Shown: piece by piece, positions 18,544 to 30,900 of the stretch | Position numbering within the stretch: position 1 is the first letter of the stretch | How the letters are laid out: every line of letters begins with the position of its first letter | Assembly (NCBI RefSeq): GCF_001618425.1 | Contig: NZ_BDCU01000042.1 | Span: forward strand, 116,544 to 180,543 | Length of the DNA stretch: 64,000 nucleotides | Direction of reading: 5' to 3' | From: Nocardia fusca NBRC 14340 | GTDB lineage: Bacteria; Actinomycetota; Actinomycetes; Mycobacteriales; Mycobacteriaceae | Made by a program: the position numbers and the translations under genes | Notes under the pieces: generated by a model | Told to the model about the DNA's origin: nothing | What the model saw: only the letters and a program-made list of their open reading frames with translations | Database searches by the model: none

Positions 18544-19269
18544 ATGACGACGGTTACAACGCGCACGGTCGAGTACCCGGCCGACGGCCTAACGATGATC
18601 GGGCACCTCGCGCTCCCGGCCGGTGTCGACCGCCGGCCCGCGGTGCTGGTCGGACCAGAAGGCATGGGGCTCAGCGACGTCGAGCGCCGCCGGGCCGATT
18701 CTCTCGCCGAGCTGGGGTACGTAGCGCTGGCCTTCGACGTCCACGGCGGACGCTATTTGGGCGACCCCGAGGAGATGCTGGCCCGTTGCATGCCGCTGCT
18801 TGCCGACCCCGACCGGATGCGGGGCATCGGCCACGCGGCGCTCGACGTGTTGCGCGCCGAACCGCGGACCGACCCCGACCGGATTGCCGCCGTCGGCTAC
18901 GGCACCGGGGGCGCAATCGTTCTGGAACTCGGGCGCGACGGCGTCGACCTGCGCGCGATCGGGACAGTCAACGCACTGACCACGGGCCGACCGGGCGAGG
19001 CGGCGCACATTCGCTGCCCGGTGTGGGCGGGGGTGGGGTCGGAAGACCCGATCATGCCGCCCGCCCAACGGGACGCGTTCACCGCCGAGATGCAGGCCGC
19101 GGGCGTCGACTGGCGCCTCGTGGTCTACGGCGGCGCCTTGCACGCCTTCCACCACCCGCCGGTCGACCATCCCGCGGTCCCCGGCGTCGGCTACCACCCA
19201 CGGCACGCGCAGCGAGCCTGGCGCGACGTCGGCGACCTGCTTGCCGAGTGCCTGCCCGTAACGGAGTGA
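18544..19269 (+). CDS. Dienelactone hydrolase family protein with substituted nucleophile
   Basis: 241 aa from ATG 18544, the first good start after the truncated oxidoreductase on the other strand. It has an alpha/beta-hydrolase layout: N-terminal strands leading to the VLVGPEGMG oxyanion-type loop, the nucleophile elbow VGYGTGG, the acid segment VGSEDPIMPP and the catalytic His in GALHAFHHP. In classical dienelactone hydrolase the elbow is G-x-C-x-G; here the nucleophile position is Gly, so hydrolysis by the usual mechanism is doubtful. It is divergent from the decayed gene and no operon partner is evident. It is probably cytosolic, as no signal peptide is visible. Confidence 0.8.
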   Translation: MTTVTTRTVEYPADGLTMIGHLALPAGVDRRPAVLVGPEGMGLSDVERRRADSLAELGYVALAFDVHGGRYLGDPEEMLARCMPLLADPDRMRGIGHAALDVLRAEPRTDPDRIAAVGYGTGGAIVLELGRDGVDLRAIGTVNALTTGRPGEAAHIRCPVWAGVGSEDPIMPPAQRDAFTAEMQAAGVDWRLVVYGGALHAFHHPPVDHPAVPGVGYHPRHAQRAWRDVGDLLAECLPVTE

Positions 19270-20553
19270 CCTGGTCGGCAACCGCGATTCCGGGCCGCGA
19301 ACCAGGCCGGTCGAGGGCCACCGGCGCGCTGAAGTCCGATTCGACCCGCTCATCAGTGGTCAGAAAACCTACGAATGTCGGTAATCTGACGACGGTGCGT
19401 TACGAATGCCACCGGACCCGGGTGCCCGGAAGCCTTCCCTGCCGGGTGATCGCAAAACTGCAGCCACTGACATGGCGTGTGATCGTGGGTGAGGGCGACG
19501 GACACCTCGATGGGGGTGTCGAGCGGGACTGCTTGGATGACGAACTGCCGTTCGGATTCCGCAGACCGAATGCGGTCTTCTTCGCCATCGGCCCCTACTG
19601 AGCCGGAGTCTTGCGAGCCGGTCCGAGGTCAGCGCGCACACCCCGGATCGCCGGAGTATCCGCCGAGGCAGATATGATAAGCAATTCGGCTCCGACCGGC
19701 GTACCCGACCATGTCCGCGACGCAGTTCGCGCCACCGGATGGACCTCTCCCCGGTCATGCGCTTCCGGTAGGCGTCCTCGGGGGTCTCCTTGGCCGCGCC
19801 ATACTGCCACCACGCCAATTCACCTACCGATGCGGCGAGAGTCCGCACACCGCGCGTGTATACGTAGGGGCCGTGTGCGCTGGGTACTGTGTTGGTTCAC
19901 AGTGGGTTTCGAGATCGAGCGGGATCACGTCATGGGCATGCGTCGGCGTCGGGTGGCGACGACGACCTGACACCCTCGCCACGACCGCCGTCCGCCCGGG
20001 CAATTCCTGACCCGCACCGGTCGATCCCGGCCAACCGGAGCGTCACAGACTGTGCCTGAACGAGCAGACAGCCCCGACCGTTCGGGCATGTTGTGTCGCC
20101 AGGGGCGATGAGGCACACCCTCACGCCGCTCGACCGGTCGCCCGCTCCGTGCCTCGGCACCGCGAGAGTGTGGTCTCTGCCGGCGCATACTTGTGCGGCG
20201 TGTACAAGAAAACTTCGATGAATGTGCAGTGCGAACAATCTTTCCCGCAGATGGGATGGACGAATTGTTCGCCACACACCGTTTCAGTAGGGTTTTCCGC
20301 ACCGGGCTCCACATGTTGCCAGGTATCAGTGCAGACGATGGAGTAGGTGCGAAGGCAAGACGGTCGAATATTTCTGTTGCGCGGTATCGATATCGGTCGT
20401 ACCCGCTGCTGCCGCAATTAGGCAACGAACCGATCTACGCGGACCTTCTCGGTGAGTCACGCGGACACTTGATATTCGACGCTTACCCGGTTGGTGTGTT
20501 CACGCCAAAGAAAGTCTGTCGGAACACTTCGGCGGGCTGACGAGAGGATTCCT
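19270..20553. other. Gene-poor stretch
   Basis: Apart from a possible short frame at 19395-19601, nothing convincing was found. Overlapping open frames on both strands in 19370-20425 are short and mutually exclusive and show no family features. The part from ~20160 onward is less GC-rich than the flanks and may hold the promoter of the small secreted protein. Confidence 0.5.
19395..19601 (+). CDS. Possible small hypothetical protein
   Basis: 68 aa from GTG 19395. The C-terminal part (RDCLDDELPFGFRRPNAVFF) has balanced composition and mostly G/C third positions, which looks coding. No domain was recognised and no clear ribosome site is seen. A chance open frame remains possible. Confidence 0.4.
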   Translation: MRYECHRTRVPGSLPCRVIAKLQPLTWRVIVGEGDGHLDGGVERDCLDDELPFGFRRPNAVFFAIGPY

Positions 20554-20898
20554 TTGAAGAAGATTCTGACTTCCATCTGTCTGATTGCCTCCCTTGCCTT
20601 AACCGGCCTCATGGCTGCGGCTCCCGCTCAGGCGGTGGATGGTAATAAGGTCCACTACAGTCACCGGGACAGGGGCATCCCGAGTTCGGTCACGCTGAAG
20701 ACCACCAAGACGAACGGGGTTACTGTTAGGCAGGAGTACGGGTCATACGTTTCTGAGGTCTTTCGGGTCTGCCCGCCGTCCCTCTCCTACAAGCTGGAGA
20801 TCGTGCCCGTTACCGGTCCGAACTGGTACGGAGCAGCCGGTCAGTGCTACGTCCCCTCGCAGCCTTTTTTGTACGGGGCCATTCTTCGACAGCTTTGA
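20554..20898 (+). CDS. Small secreted protein with Sec signal peptide
   Basis: 114 aa from TTG 20554, chosen because GAGAGGA lies ~7 nt upstream and the frame then begins with a classic signal peptide: Lys-Lys, a hydrophobic core (ILTSICLIASLALTGLMAA) and an AQA cleavage site near residue 27. The mature part is ~87 aa with two cysteines (VCPPS and GQCYV), possibly forming a disulfide. No family was recognised. Many actinomycetes encode short secreted proteins of this style with unknown roles. Confidence 0.65.
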   Translation: MKKILTSICLIASLALTGLMAAAPAQAVDGNKVHYSHRDRGIPSSVTLKTTKTNGVTVRQEYGSYVSEVFRVCPPSLSYKLEIVPVTGPNWYGAAGQCYVPSQPFLYGAILRQL

Positions 20899-21103
20899 AA
20901 GGTCGGTTCGGAATGGGCCACCTGCCTGCTCGGTGATCTGCCTCCGCAAGCTCATTCCGAACCGATCTCCAAGCTTCGATCCACCGATGAAGTTGCTGAG
21001 TGGGTCCGTCGAAATCGGTCGGCTGCATACCGGTAAGCGTACGAACCCAGTACGCGGCAGGTCGCGATGGTCGCTACCGTGCCGAACACCCGATGCTGCT
21101 GAC

Positions 21104-21469
21104 TCAGTTCGGGTGCTGGTGGTCCTTGTGCGGGTGCCGGATGGAGTCGCCACCCTTCGTCTCGTGCAGCCGGCCGAACCGGCTGGCGAGCAGATGTGCC
21201 ATGCTCTCGGCCGCACCCCGGCAGGCGTCGTCGATCGTCGCGGCGTTGTGGGTCACCGCGACCGGCTGCTGACCGGTGGGACGAGCCTGCAACACGCATC
21301 GCTTGTCGCCCGGTCCACCTTTGCCCGCGTGCTGATCACTGAGGTGGGCTTCGACGCTGACAATCTGGTCGCTGAAGCGCTCGAGCGTCGAAGCGATCTC
21401 CTCCTCGACGTGCCGGATCAGCTTGTCACCGCTGTCGATGTTGCTATCGGTGTTGATCTGAATTTGCAT
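21104..21469 (-). CDS. Ribosome hibernation-promoting factor / RaiA-like protein
   Basis: 121 aa. It matches the short HPF/S30AE pattern: an N-terminal strand (MQIQINTD), a helix VEEEIASTLERFSDQI, the strand IVSVEAHLSDQ, GxGDKRCVLQARPTG and a second helix region with TIDDACRGAAESMAHLL. The C-terminus is His-rich (HPHKDHQHPN). HPF-type proteins bind the 30S subunit and silence ribosomes under stress. It lacks the long C-terminal dimerisation domain found in long HPF. It stands alone, with no partner genes nearby. Confidence 0.8.
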   Translation of the reverse strand: MQIQINTDSNIDSGDKLIRHVEEEIASTLERFSDQIVSVEAHLSDQHAGKGGPGDKRCVLQARPTGQQPVAVTHNAATIDDACRGAAESMAHLLASRFGRLHETKGGDSIRHPHKDHQHPN

Positions 21470-21942
21470 GTGCGATCCATTCCGGTAGGTGGCTACTGTA
21501 CCCCCCGGGCAGAAGCGGATGGTGCTCAGTGTCGACTCCGCCGATATCCCCGATACTCACCGTAGCCCCCGATGATCACACAGCCGCCCGGGAGCCCGTA
21601 AAACGCACGTGCCGGGGCGCTCGGGTCGGCGAATCCTGCATCGGAACGCTCATCCGATCGGCAGGATTGTCATGACTGGAAAAGTATTCGAATCAATTGG
21701 GGCTCGGCTGAACGGAGTAGTCGAAAATCTACATATTGTGCGCAGTGCACATTGCGCGAACATTTCTTGTATTGATTGCACAACCTTCCCGAGAGTGGCA
21801 CGGCTGGTTTCCGGGGTTTGCGGCACGATCAGGTCTCAGTGGTCCGCCCCGACAGGGGCGGGTCCTCTGTGACGGGCGGCCGGGGTGCGAGACCTTGTGC
21901 TCTGCCGGTGTGGTCTGTTGTCGGGTCGATGGTCATGTCGAG
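21470..21942. promoter_or_regulatory. Region upstream of the second giant gene and the HPF gene
   Basis: Between the divergent HPF-like gene and the giant gene lies a stretch that includes an AT-richer block (~21655-21785) with several short palindromic words around GTGCGCAGTGCAC. It is the likely promoter area of the giant gene. No -10/-35 pair could be assigned with confidence. Confidence 0.3.
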
Positions 21943-24900
21943 GTGAGTCGGTTGGTCGCTCTGCCGGAGGGCTTCCCCGTAGGGGTGTGTGAACCGGTAC
22001 TGGGGCCGTTTCCGCGAGGAAACCCCGAAGCGTTACGGGCGGGAGGCGACGCCTGGGAACAGGCCGCACGGGAATGCCTTTCCGAAGCCGACGGCCTCGA
22101 GAACATGGCCTTGTCGGTGCCGGACTGTTTTTCCGGCGACACCGCGGTCGAAACCCAGAAGGTCCTGGCCGCAACAGGCGCGCAGAAACGCGATATGGCC
22201 GCCTACTGCGAAAGCAAGGCGGTCGAATGCCGCGAAACAGCCAACGCCATCGAGCTGGGCCAGTTCACGTGGATCGTGATGGGCTCGGCGCTGGTGGTGG
22301 AGTTACTGGCGGCCCTGGCCATGCCCACGGGCGGACTCGCCATCGCAGCCGGAGTTCGGGTGGCTGCGCGGAAGGGATGGCAACTGGCGTGGGCGCAGCT
22401 GATCGAATCGGTAGTGGCACTGTGTGTCCGGTTGTCGGCATCGCGTGCAGCGCTGATCAGCCAGAGCGTCTTGGCGGGTGCACTATTCGGCGGTGGCGTC
22501 ACCTGGAGCGGACAGGTATGGCAGCAGCAACGAGGACATCGGGACCAGATCGACTGGGATTCGGTGACCGTGTCGAGCGCGGGCGGCGCGGCCGGCGGTC
22601 TGGGTGCGGGAGTGCTGTATACGCGGCCGATAGCCGAAGCGCTGGAACGGTTGCATGCGCGGGGAACACGGGGAGCGAATGTGCTGGCTATGCTGATGGC
22701 CGGCGGCGCGGCAGGGGTGGCCGGCGGGGTCACCGGCACCTTGGGAGGCGCGGCAGCCGCGAGCGCTTTGAGCGGGGACCCCACGATGCCCGACGGCTCG
22801 GAGTTCTATCTGGGTGCGCTCAGCGGCGCTTTGGAAGGTTTGCTCTCCGGCGGCGTTCACACCATCGGCCACTCGGCCAGCTCACCGGCCCGGCCGGACG
22901 GGCTGCCCGGCCGTGGTGGCCGGCTCCCGAGACCGGGCGACCTGTCCGCCCTTTTCACTCGACACACAGACACACGCCCCGCTGGTCCGTCCGGTCGTGG
23001 CGACCGGCCTGCTGTCACCGCGGCCGGCTCTGCGCACCCCTGGCCCGGTCCCGGCGACAGGCCACCGGCCACACCGATCGGATCGGTCGCACCCGTCGCG
23101 GAAACGGCCCTTATCGGGGCGGCGGAAACCGTCACCGCTCCCGCCGCGGCTACCGACGGTCCTGAGCCTGCCACTGCCCCAACCGAACCTCTCGCCCCCG
23201 GTGAAGGATCGGCGCCACCCCCCGCAGCGGGAACCGTCACCGCCCCCGAACTTGCCACTGCCCCAACCGAACCTCTCGCCCCCGGCGAAGGATCGGCGCC
23301 ACCCCCCGCAGCGGGAACCGTCACCGCCCCCGAGCTCGCCACTGCCCCAACCGAACCTCTCGCCCCCGGCGGAAGATCGGCACCACCCCTCGCAGCCGGA
23401 ACTGCCCCCGACGCCGCCACGACAACGATCGACCCTCACGCGTCCACCGGCAGAACACAAACAACCCCCGCAGCTGGCACGGCCACCGACGCCACCGCCA
23501 CGACAGTCACCGATCCTCACTCGTCCACCGGCAGACCAGAAACGATTTCGAGTCCCGGGACCGCCGCCACGGGTGTCACCGCCGAATCCCTCGCCACCGC
23601 ACATACCGGCGACGACGCATCCGTCACCACCACCGCCCCGGCAACCAGCAGTTCGGCCATCACCCCGCTGACCACGGACTTGCCCACACACCCACCCAGT
23701 ACAACCACCCACATCCCGACCGCGGCCGACAACGCGGTAACCGCCACCGGCACAAGCCATACCGCACGCCTCGACATACCCGACCCGCCCATCGAAACCC
23801 CGGCGGCCCTGCCTGTCCCGAGTGGTTCGTTCCAACCGAACCTTCCGTGGTCCCGCACCAACGAATATTCCACCCCGCCACAGCTCCCCAAGGCCGAACG
23901 AACCCCCTCGCCCTGGCAATCGCTACCCAACGCACCACTGAAACCGGGAACTACCCCGCCCCCTACCAGCACCATCACACCTCCCCGGACAACCACAGCC
24001 ACACTCACCGGCACCCCCCACATCACCCCGCCTCCCACCGGACGCCCCACCACTCCACCCGACATCACCACACCCGGCAACCCGCCACGCGCCGCCGTCA
24101 GTACCCCGGCCACCACACCGCCCCCCGTCGCCACTCCCTGGCACTCACCTGGACAGACCCCACCCCCGGCCACGCTCACCCGGCCCGGAGACCCTGCCGA
24201 CAACGACCACACCGGCCCGACCCTCGTGACCCCGGATGGTGCACGGCTCCGGCCGGATACCGGGCGGAGTAGTGAATTGCTGGGAGTGCCCGGCAGTGAC
24301 GACTGGACCCCATGGGATCCGCAGGGTGTTGCCGTCGAACTGCGCAGACAGTTGCTCGACACCACCGGCTCGGATATTCCGGTACTCGGTTTCGGCCCGG
24401 ATTCGGTGGATCCGGAGAGCGCGCGAGAGTACGCCCGCGCCGTAATGGACAGTTTCGCCGAATCGCCACACGTGCCGTTGGACTCCATCGAGATCGGTCC
24501 GATCAACGACGCGAACCCCGAATGCGTTCCGGCCGAAGTGCAGTATCGTCCGGTGGAAGCGGCGGACGGCGCGCGACGGTTCACCCGGCATCTGGTTCTC
24601 AACGAGCTTTTCGCCGCGGATCCCACGAAAATCCGGCGTCTGGTAGACGAGAACGCCGAACTGCACCGTTTCTCGGACAGTGCTCGAAACCGTCCGCTGT
24701 ACACGGTTATTTCCCATGAATTCGGACATCTGCTGGACCGTACCGGGGAGACCTCCGCCCGGAACCTGGCCACGAACGGGCTGCTGCAGCACTATATGGC
24801 CGAGCGGCTGGGACCCGATACGGTCGACGGTTTCAAAGCCTGGTTGCGGGCGAATCTCAGCGGCTACAGCCTCGACCCCGCCACCGGGCGGCTGAATCCC

Positions 24901-27900
24901 GCCGAAGCGCTGGCCGAAGCCTATGCCCAGGTGGTCGCTGTAGGCCGGGAGAACGTCGTTGCCCCGGTCCGGATCCTGAACGACCTGCTGGTCCGGTCCG
25001 CCGATCGAGAAACACTGCGGGGCCGGTTCGGGCGGTTCATCGATGAGGTGCGCTACCGATCGCCGCACTACCGAGTGGCCGGTGAGCACCTCGTTCGACA
25101 GTGGCTGCCGTCCGGAAAGGCGGCTGAGGTCGGAAACTCACTGAGTACGGGCGCCGATGCGGCGACGCAGGATGTGGACAGCGGAGGCTGGTCTGAACGT
25201 CTCGAGGGAATCGACCCTGCCGGTCAGGTCCGGGATCTGCTGGAACAGATCGAGACCGGCCGGAAAGTCCTGGAATTCCTCGACGCGAACCCGATGATCC
25301 GGACCCAATTCCCCCTCCGCGCTGAGGACGCCCCTCCGGGCGAGTTGGGTAGCTATGGAAAATATCACTCCGATGAATTGTCATTGGAGACGTACACCGA
25401 CGGGAGGAGAATAGTCGACCAGGTTCTCACCGTGGTGCACGAAATTGCGCATGCGCAATACCACGTGCGTGGTATCACGAGTTTGACGCGCGACCGGCTG
25501 GAGACTATGTCCCGCGACGACTACGTGGCGGCCATGGTCGATGAGGAAGCCTATGCAGAAGCACAGGCCGTCCGGGCCGGTCTGGAATTGCGGGAACTGG
25601 GGTATCCAGTACCGAGAACGAAGATCGAAGAAGCATACGTCGCGGCCACCGAGGCTTATCTGCGCGACAGCCGGCGGACCGGATCGGAAACGGATGCCGA
25701 CCAGATGCACGAGCAGGGCATCGCCGCAGTCCGTGCGCTGGGTCGCCTCGACGGCGCCAACAATGGGATCAACTGGTACCAAAAGTACTTCGGCGATATG
25801 TGGGACGAGGCGAATAGGGCCGCCGGCAGCGCGGTGACCGGCGACGAGAGTTCCGACCGCCATTGGTATCGGGCTACTGATCCGGATATCGCCGCCGAGT
25901 TGCACCGGAGCGCGCTGGAACGTCGCGATCTGGATCTGCAGATGAGCGAGATCTCGGGCCGGATTCGAGAAATAGCTGCCGAGCTCGGTCTCGACACCGG
26001 ACTGAACGAGGCGAAGCTGCACGAGACTGTCGCATCAGAGCTGCGGCGACCTGCCGGGGCATCAGAGGATCCAGCCGAATATCGGCGGCGTCTACATCAC
26101 CTGCGAGTTCTCGACGATCTGATATCCCGCTCGGCTTGGCAGCACTCTCTCTGGGCGCGTGCTGCGCTCCGCCTCGAGGCGCTTCTGGCGCGGGATGTGC
26201 TCAGCACGACCGTCCAGGCCAATGCGGCTCCCGGATCCGGGGCCCGGCTGCTCACCGACCAGGTAGCGTATCTGCCGGGTACGCCGGATCGTATCGTGGT
26301 GGCGGCCTTTGTGAATGGGCATATCGGAGCGTTGGAGGCTGCCGGCCGGGCCCCGGAGACGGCGGCGATCCTGGAGCGCGGCGATATCGAAACGGAGTAT
26401 CGACGTCTCTGGTATTACCCCGATGGGGCTTTCGTGGTGGAATCCATCGGAAAACCTGATCCGCCCCGTGTCTGGTCTGCCGAGTCGCTCACCGAACCCG
26501 AGTCGCATGCGGACAAGCTCACGGCCGAGCGGGTTGCCGGACTTCGCCGGGAACTCGCCGATCCGAAAAAGACACAGGTGGGGCCTTGGGCCGACAACAT
26601 TCTCCGGGATTGGGAAGTACGGATCGAATACGCCACCGATGCCGACAACCAGTACGACCCGGTCCGCAACACCCTGGTCCTGGATCCGGGCCTGTCCGAC
26701 GGCCTGCAGCTGGCGGCAATGGTGCACGCCGCAATCCATATCGAAGCGGCCGGGAGCCGGGAAACCCCGGCGGGAAACCGGTTTCGGCTGCAGACCCCAC
26801 GGTGGGATTACGTCCGCAGCATGCTCGCCGAAGAGGCCCGGGCTCATGCCCTGGAAATCATCGCGATCCGGGAGTTGCGCACCGCTGGCTTCGATATCAC
26901 GGAAACCGCTCTGGAAAGGGCCTACACCACCGCGTTCGACACCGAACGAGCCCGGCTCGCAGAGCGCGATCCCAGTCGCTCACCGGCTGATCTGGACGCA
27001 CTGGCCAATATCGCCGGGTTGCAGGCTATGCGCCCGGAGCTGGCGACTCATCGTTTGCCCTCCGGCCGCACTTATGCCGAATACTACGGCACAGCATGGG
27101 ATCGCTCCCGTGGTGAACGTCCGATGGATCGAATCGTTGCCGATGCCCACGCTGCCGGTCGGGCGGTAACTGCCGACGGCGATGTGCTGCCGTCGCAAGT
27201 GTTGGAGAATTCCGGCACCAGAACCGTCGAGAAGGTCCGGTACGCGAATGGCCGCGAGCTCGTCGAGACGCGATTCACCGACCCCGAGCGCGGGCCGGCT
27301 GCGCTGCTCGCCTCGGTCGTCGGCCGGGCCTTCGGCCGCGCCGTCTCACCTGCAGTCTACGAGTCGCACACGCTCTATCAGCTGGTCCCGCTGGGTAAGC
27401 CGGCTGAAAGTATTTCCGCCGATGTCTACGAGTTGGTGGCACCGTACGCCGATACCGAGCGGGCACTAGTACTGGGATTGCTGGATATCGTGACCGGCAA
27501 CGTGGGCCGTTCCGCGGCAGAGATCTATCTGAACCCGGAACGTCGGAGTGTTGCCGCCGTCGGGCATTACCGGGCCTTCGAGGACAGCGGCCCGGTACCC
27601 TCCCGAATCGGACCGTTCGCCGGCGATCTGCTGCGCCGCACCGACGACGGTACGGTCGAATACCGGGACGGGGCGTTACCGGTTTCACTGGTCGACGATT
27701 TCATCGAACGATTCGCCACCGCCCGCCCAGCTTTCGAACAATACGAGAAGCTCGACTGGTACGACCAGAGCATGGCGCGGCTGCAGCAAATCCGTTCCCA
27801 CTCCAGGAATGATTCCCAGAGCGTCGCGGACCTGGATCGGGCCGGGCCCGTGGATTCAGCGGCAGTGGACAGCTATGTCAACCGATACGGAGCCGGCGAC

Positions 27901-30900
27901 GACTACGGGATCCGGGCCACGGTCGATTCGGCCGGAGTGGTGCGGGCCGAAATCCGGACCGGGGAAAACACCCCCCGCGCCGTCGATATGTTCAGCGATA
28001 TCCTGCGCAACCTCGGACATCTGGCCACCGAATTCCGGGTCGACTGGATCCCGGCCGATGATCTGCCGGGCTACGACGGCGACGGCATATCGACTTCGAT
28101 GGTCACCGACGAAGGCAACGTGCATCCCGCTATCACCCAGCTCGCGGCCCGGCACGGATTCACCCGGATCGAATCCGTTCCGGCCGAGGCGGCCGGACAG
28201 CCCGCGGAAGGCCGTTCCACCGCAGCGCGTTTCCGGCGTCCGGAGGAGCCGGGAACAGTCGGGGCCGAGCCGATCGCAGGGCCGGAGCAAACGGTGGTGG
28301 CCGCGGACGCCTCGAATGCTCGGAGAACGGGCGATGAGCCGGCCGAACCGGCGAACCCGGCGGAAGAACGTGATGGGCAAGTTCCCGACCCTGTCCGGGA
28401 TAATGAATTGGAACAGCAGGGCCCCGATTTTACGGGCAAGTCCCCGGCCGAGGTCGGGCTGTTACTGCGGGATCTGCTGGCCGATCGGGACCATCCCGTC
28501 GAGGTATTCGGGTTCGACAAGCTACCCCTGGATGCCGCCCCGGACGTACAGGACATCGCGCGAACCGTGGCGCGGTTGCTCGAACTGAACCCGCAGCTGG
28601 ATGTGCGGCAGATCGGCTTCGGCCCGATGCGGAAATACCACGATGTGCAGGTGGCGGAAACCGATACCGGGCACCGCTACACCGAAGCGATCATCTTCGG
28701 AAGCAGCCAGTTCACCAGGCCGATCGGAGATACAGGTACCGGCAACTACTTTCACGAAAAAGTACGGAAGGATATCGATAACGAGATCATTCCGGAAATA
28801 TTCGTCTTGCAGCCCGGCTCCGCGCTCGCCGCCCAGGCAATCGCCCATGCATTGGATCACGCGGGCGGATATCTGGCTCGTGAAGTGGTGCATGCCGAAC
28901 TGACCCATTGCTACCGCGACAACCGGCCTCGCATGTATATGAGCCGCGAACGATGGGAGCTCGACGGACCGAATTATCGACGCTGGCTGAAGAAGGTATT
29001 ACCGCCGACCAGTTTTGTGGACAGGTGGCACGATATCGTTCCCCGAAAGGCGCTGATAGACGGATTCACGGCGAACTGGGTCGCATCGAATTACGACGGC
29101 AACGCTCAGACATCGACGCAGGGAGCGGCGAACCGAACACTGGCCGGCCTGCTGACTGTCCAGGACGGAGTCGAGCCGCGGCTGCTCGACCCGGAGCATG
29201 CGGTAGCGGTTCCGTTGCCCGAACCGACCCCCGCGCAGCTACTCGGCGCGCTGGACGAATCCGGTGCGCCGATAGAGGATGTTTTCGCCGGAAAATCTCT
29301 GCGTGATATCTCGAAAATTCTGACGGAAGAACTCCTGAAGCTTGCCGGGAAACCCGTAGTCGTCTATGGGCTCGATAAAGATGTCGATCCAGATATTGCC
29401 CGTGAGTTTGCGCGTTTCATGGTGCACAGCTTCGAAACCGATGAGTTTGTCGATGTTCGCGGGGTGGGAAATGGGCCGTTCGAGATAAATTTCAACCGCA
29501 ACCAATACGTTTCCGCCCGGACGTATCCTGGTTTCACGCCATTTGTCACCGAAGGCAACCCCACGCAGCCTGACAGGGACCGCCCGATCTACGTGGACCG
29601 TATCCAGTTCAACTCCGATGCCGCCGAGAAGGCAGAGTTCTTGCGCAGAGTTGTCGACAATGCCGTTGAATCGGGGTACCTCGCACCGGATGCCGGCAAG
29701 CGACCCGTGTGGTGGATAGCTGGGCACGAGTGGGGACATGTCCTCGACGCCGCCGGTACCGGCCTGTTCCGGAAGTACATCGGTGATGTGCTGCTGGGCC
29801 TGTTCATGCACAACCGGCCGGGGAACCCGACGATCTCCGACTACTGGATCTGGCTGAGTCCGAACGTGAGTGGCTACAGCAAGACGAACGAACAGGGCGT
29901 TCTGAGGATCAATCCGCACGAAATCGGAGCTGAAGCCGTACCGGAGGTGCGGTGGCGCGGCCGCGAGAACATCGGTGACCACGAGGTGATCGCGGTTGTC
30001 TACGATCTGCTGGTCGAGCTGGCGCGGGCGCAGCACAACGGTGGGGTGCCCAGCCGACGACTCATCGAACTCCTGGAACTGCGCGGGATTTACAGGCTCG
30101 AATCCACCGGGGAGATCATCGACGGTCTGAACCCGTTCGCTGCGATTCCCCGCGGCGAGGGCGAAGGCGCCATTGTCGAGTCCGGTGTTCCGATCGAGCC
30201 GGGTGAAACCGAAAGCCCGACAACTGGTTACCTGAACAGCCCGGAACGGGCGGCCGACGGGGACGAGAACTCTGCGAGCACCCCGGCCGGTCCCGATTCC
30301 GTTCCGCCCCAGGCGCCGCGACTCGGCCTGCCGGACCCGGCCCAGCCCGACGGGGTGCGGTCGGCGCAGGACGGGATCGAACCGCATACCGTGACCGAGA
30401 CGGGGGAACCTGACGGGCAACTACCGGACAGCGCGCTGGGGCCGCTGGTCGACCTTCCGGACATGTCGCCGGCCGAGATCGGCGCGGAATTGCAGAAACT
30501 GCTGGCCCTCCGGAATCCTCCCGTCGAGGTATTCGGGTTCGACCAATTACCCGATGATGCCGCGCCGTCGGTGCGGGATATGGCGCGCTCCATGGCGCGA
30601 CTGTTCGAACTGAGCCCGCAGCTGGACGTGCGCCGTATCGGTTTCGGACGGATAATGGATCGGCACCACGTGCGGGTGTCCGAAACCGATACCGGGCACC
30701 GGTTCACCGAAACCATAATTTTCGGAGTAGACCAGTTCACGAGGCCCTACTTCGACAAAGGCGGCGGGGACTACTTTCTGGCCGGGATCCGGGAAGATAT
30801 CGACAAGGGTCTTCTTCCGATAACTTTTACCGAGCGGCCCGCTGACGCGCTCACTGCGCAGGCATTCGCCCACGCATTGGACCACCACGGCGGATATTTG

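Noticed and set aside
21736..21942. N-terminal extension of the zincin-array protein as real coding sequence
   Set aside because: Composition changes and no family similarity before SRLVALPEG; treated as upstream region, though the exact start stays uncertain.
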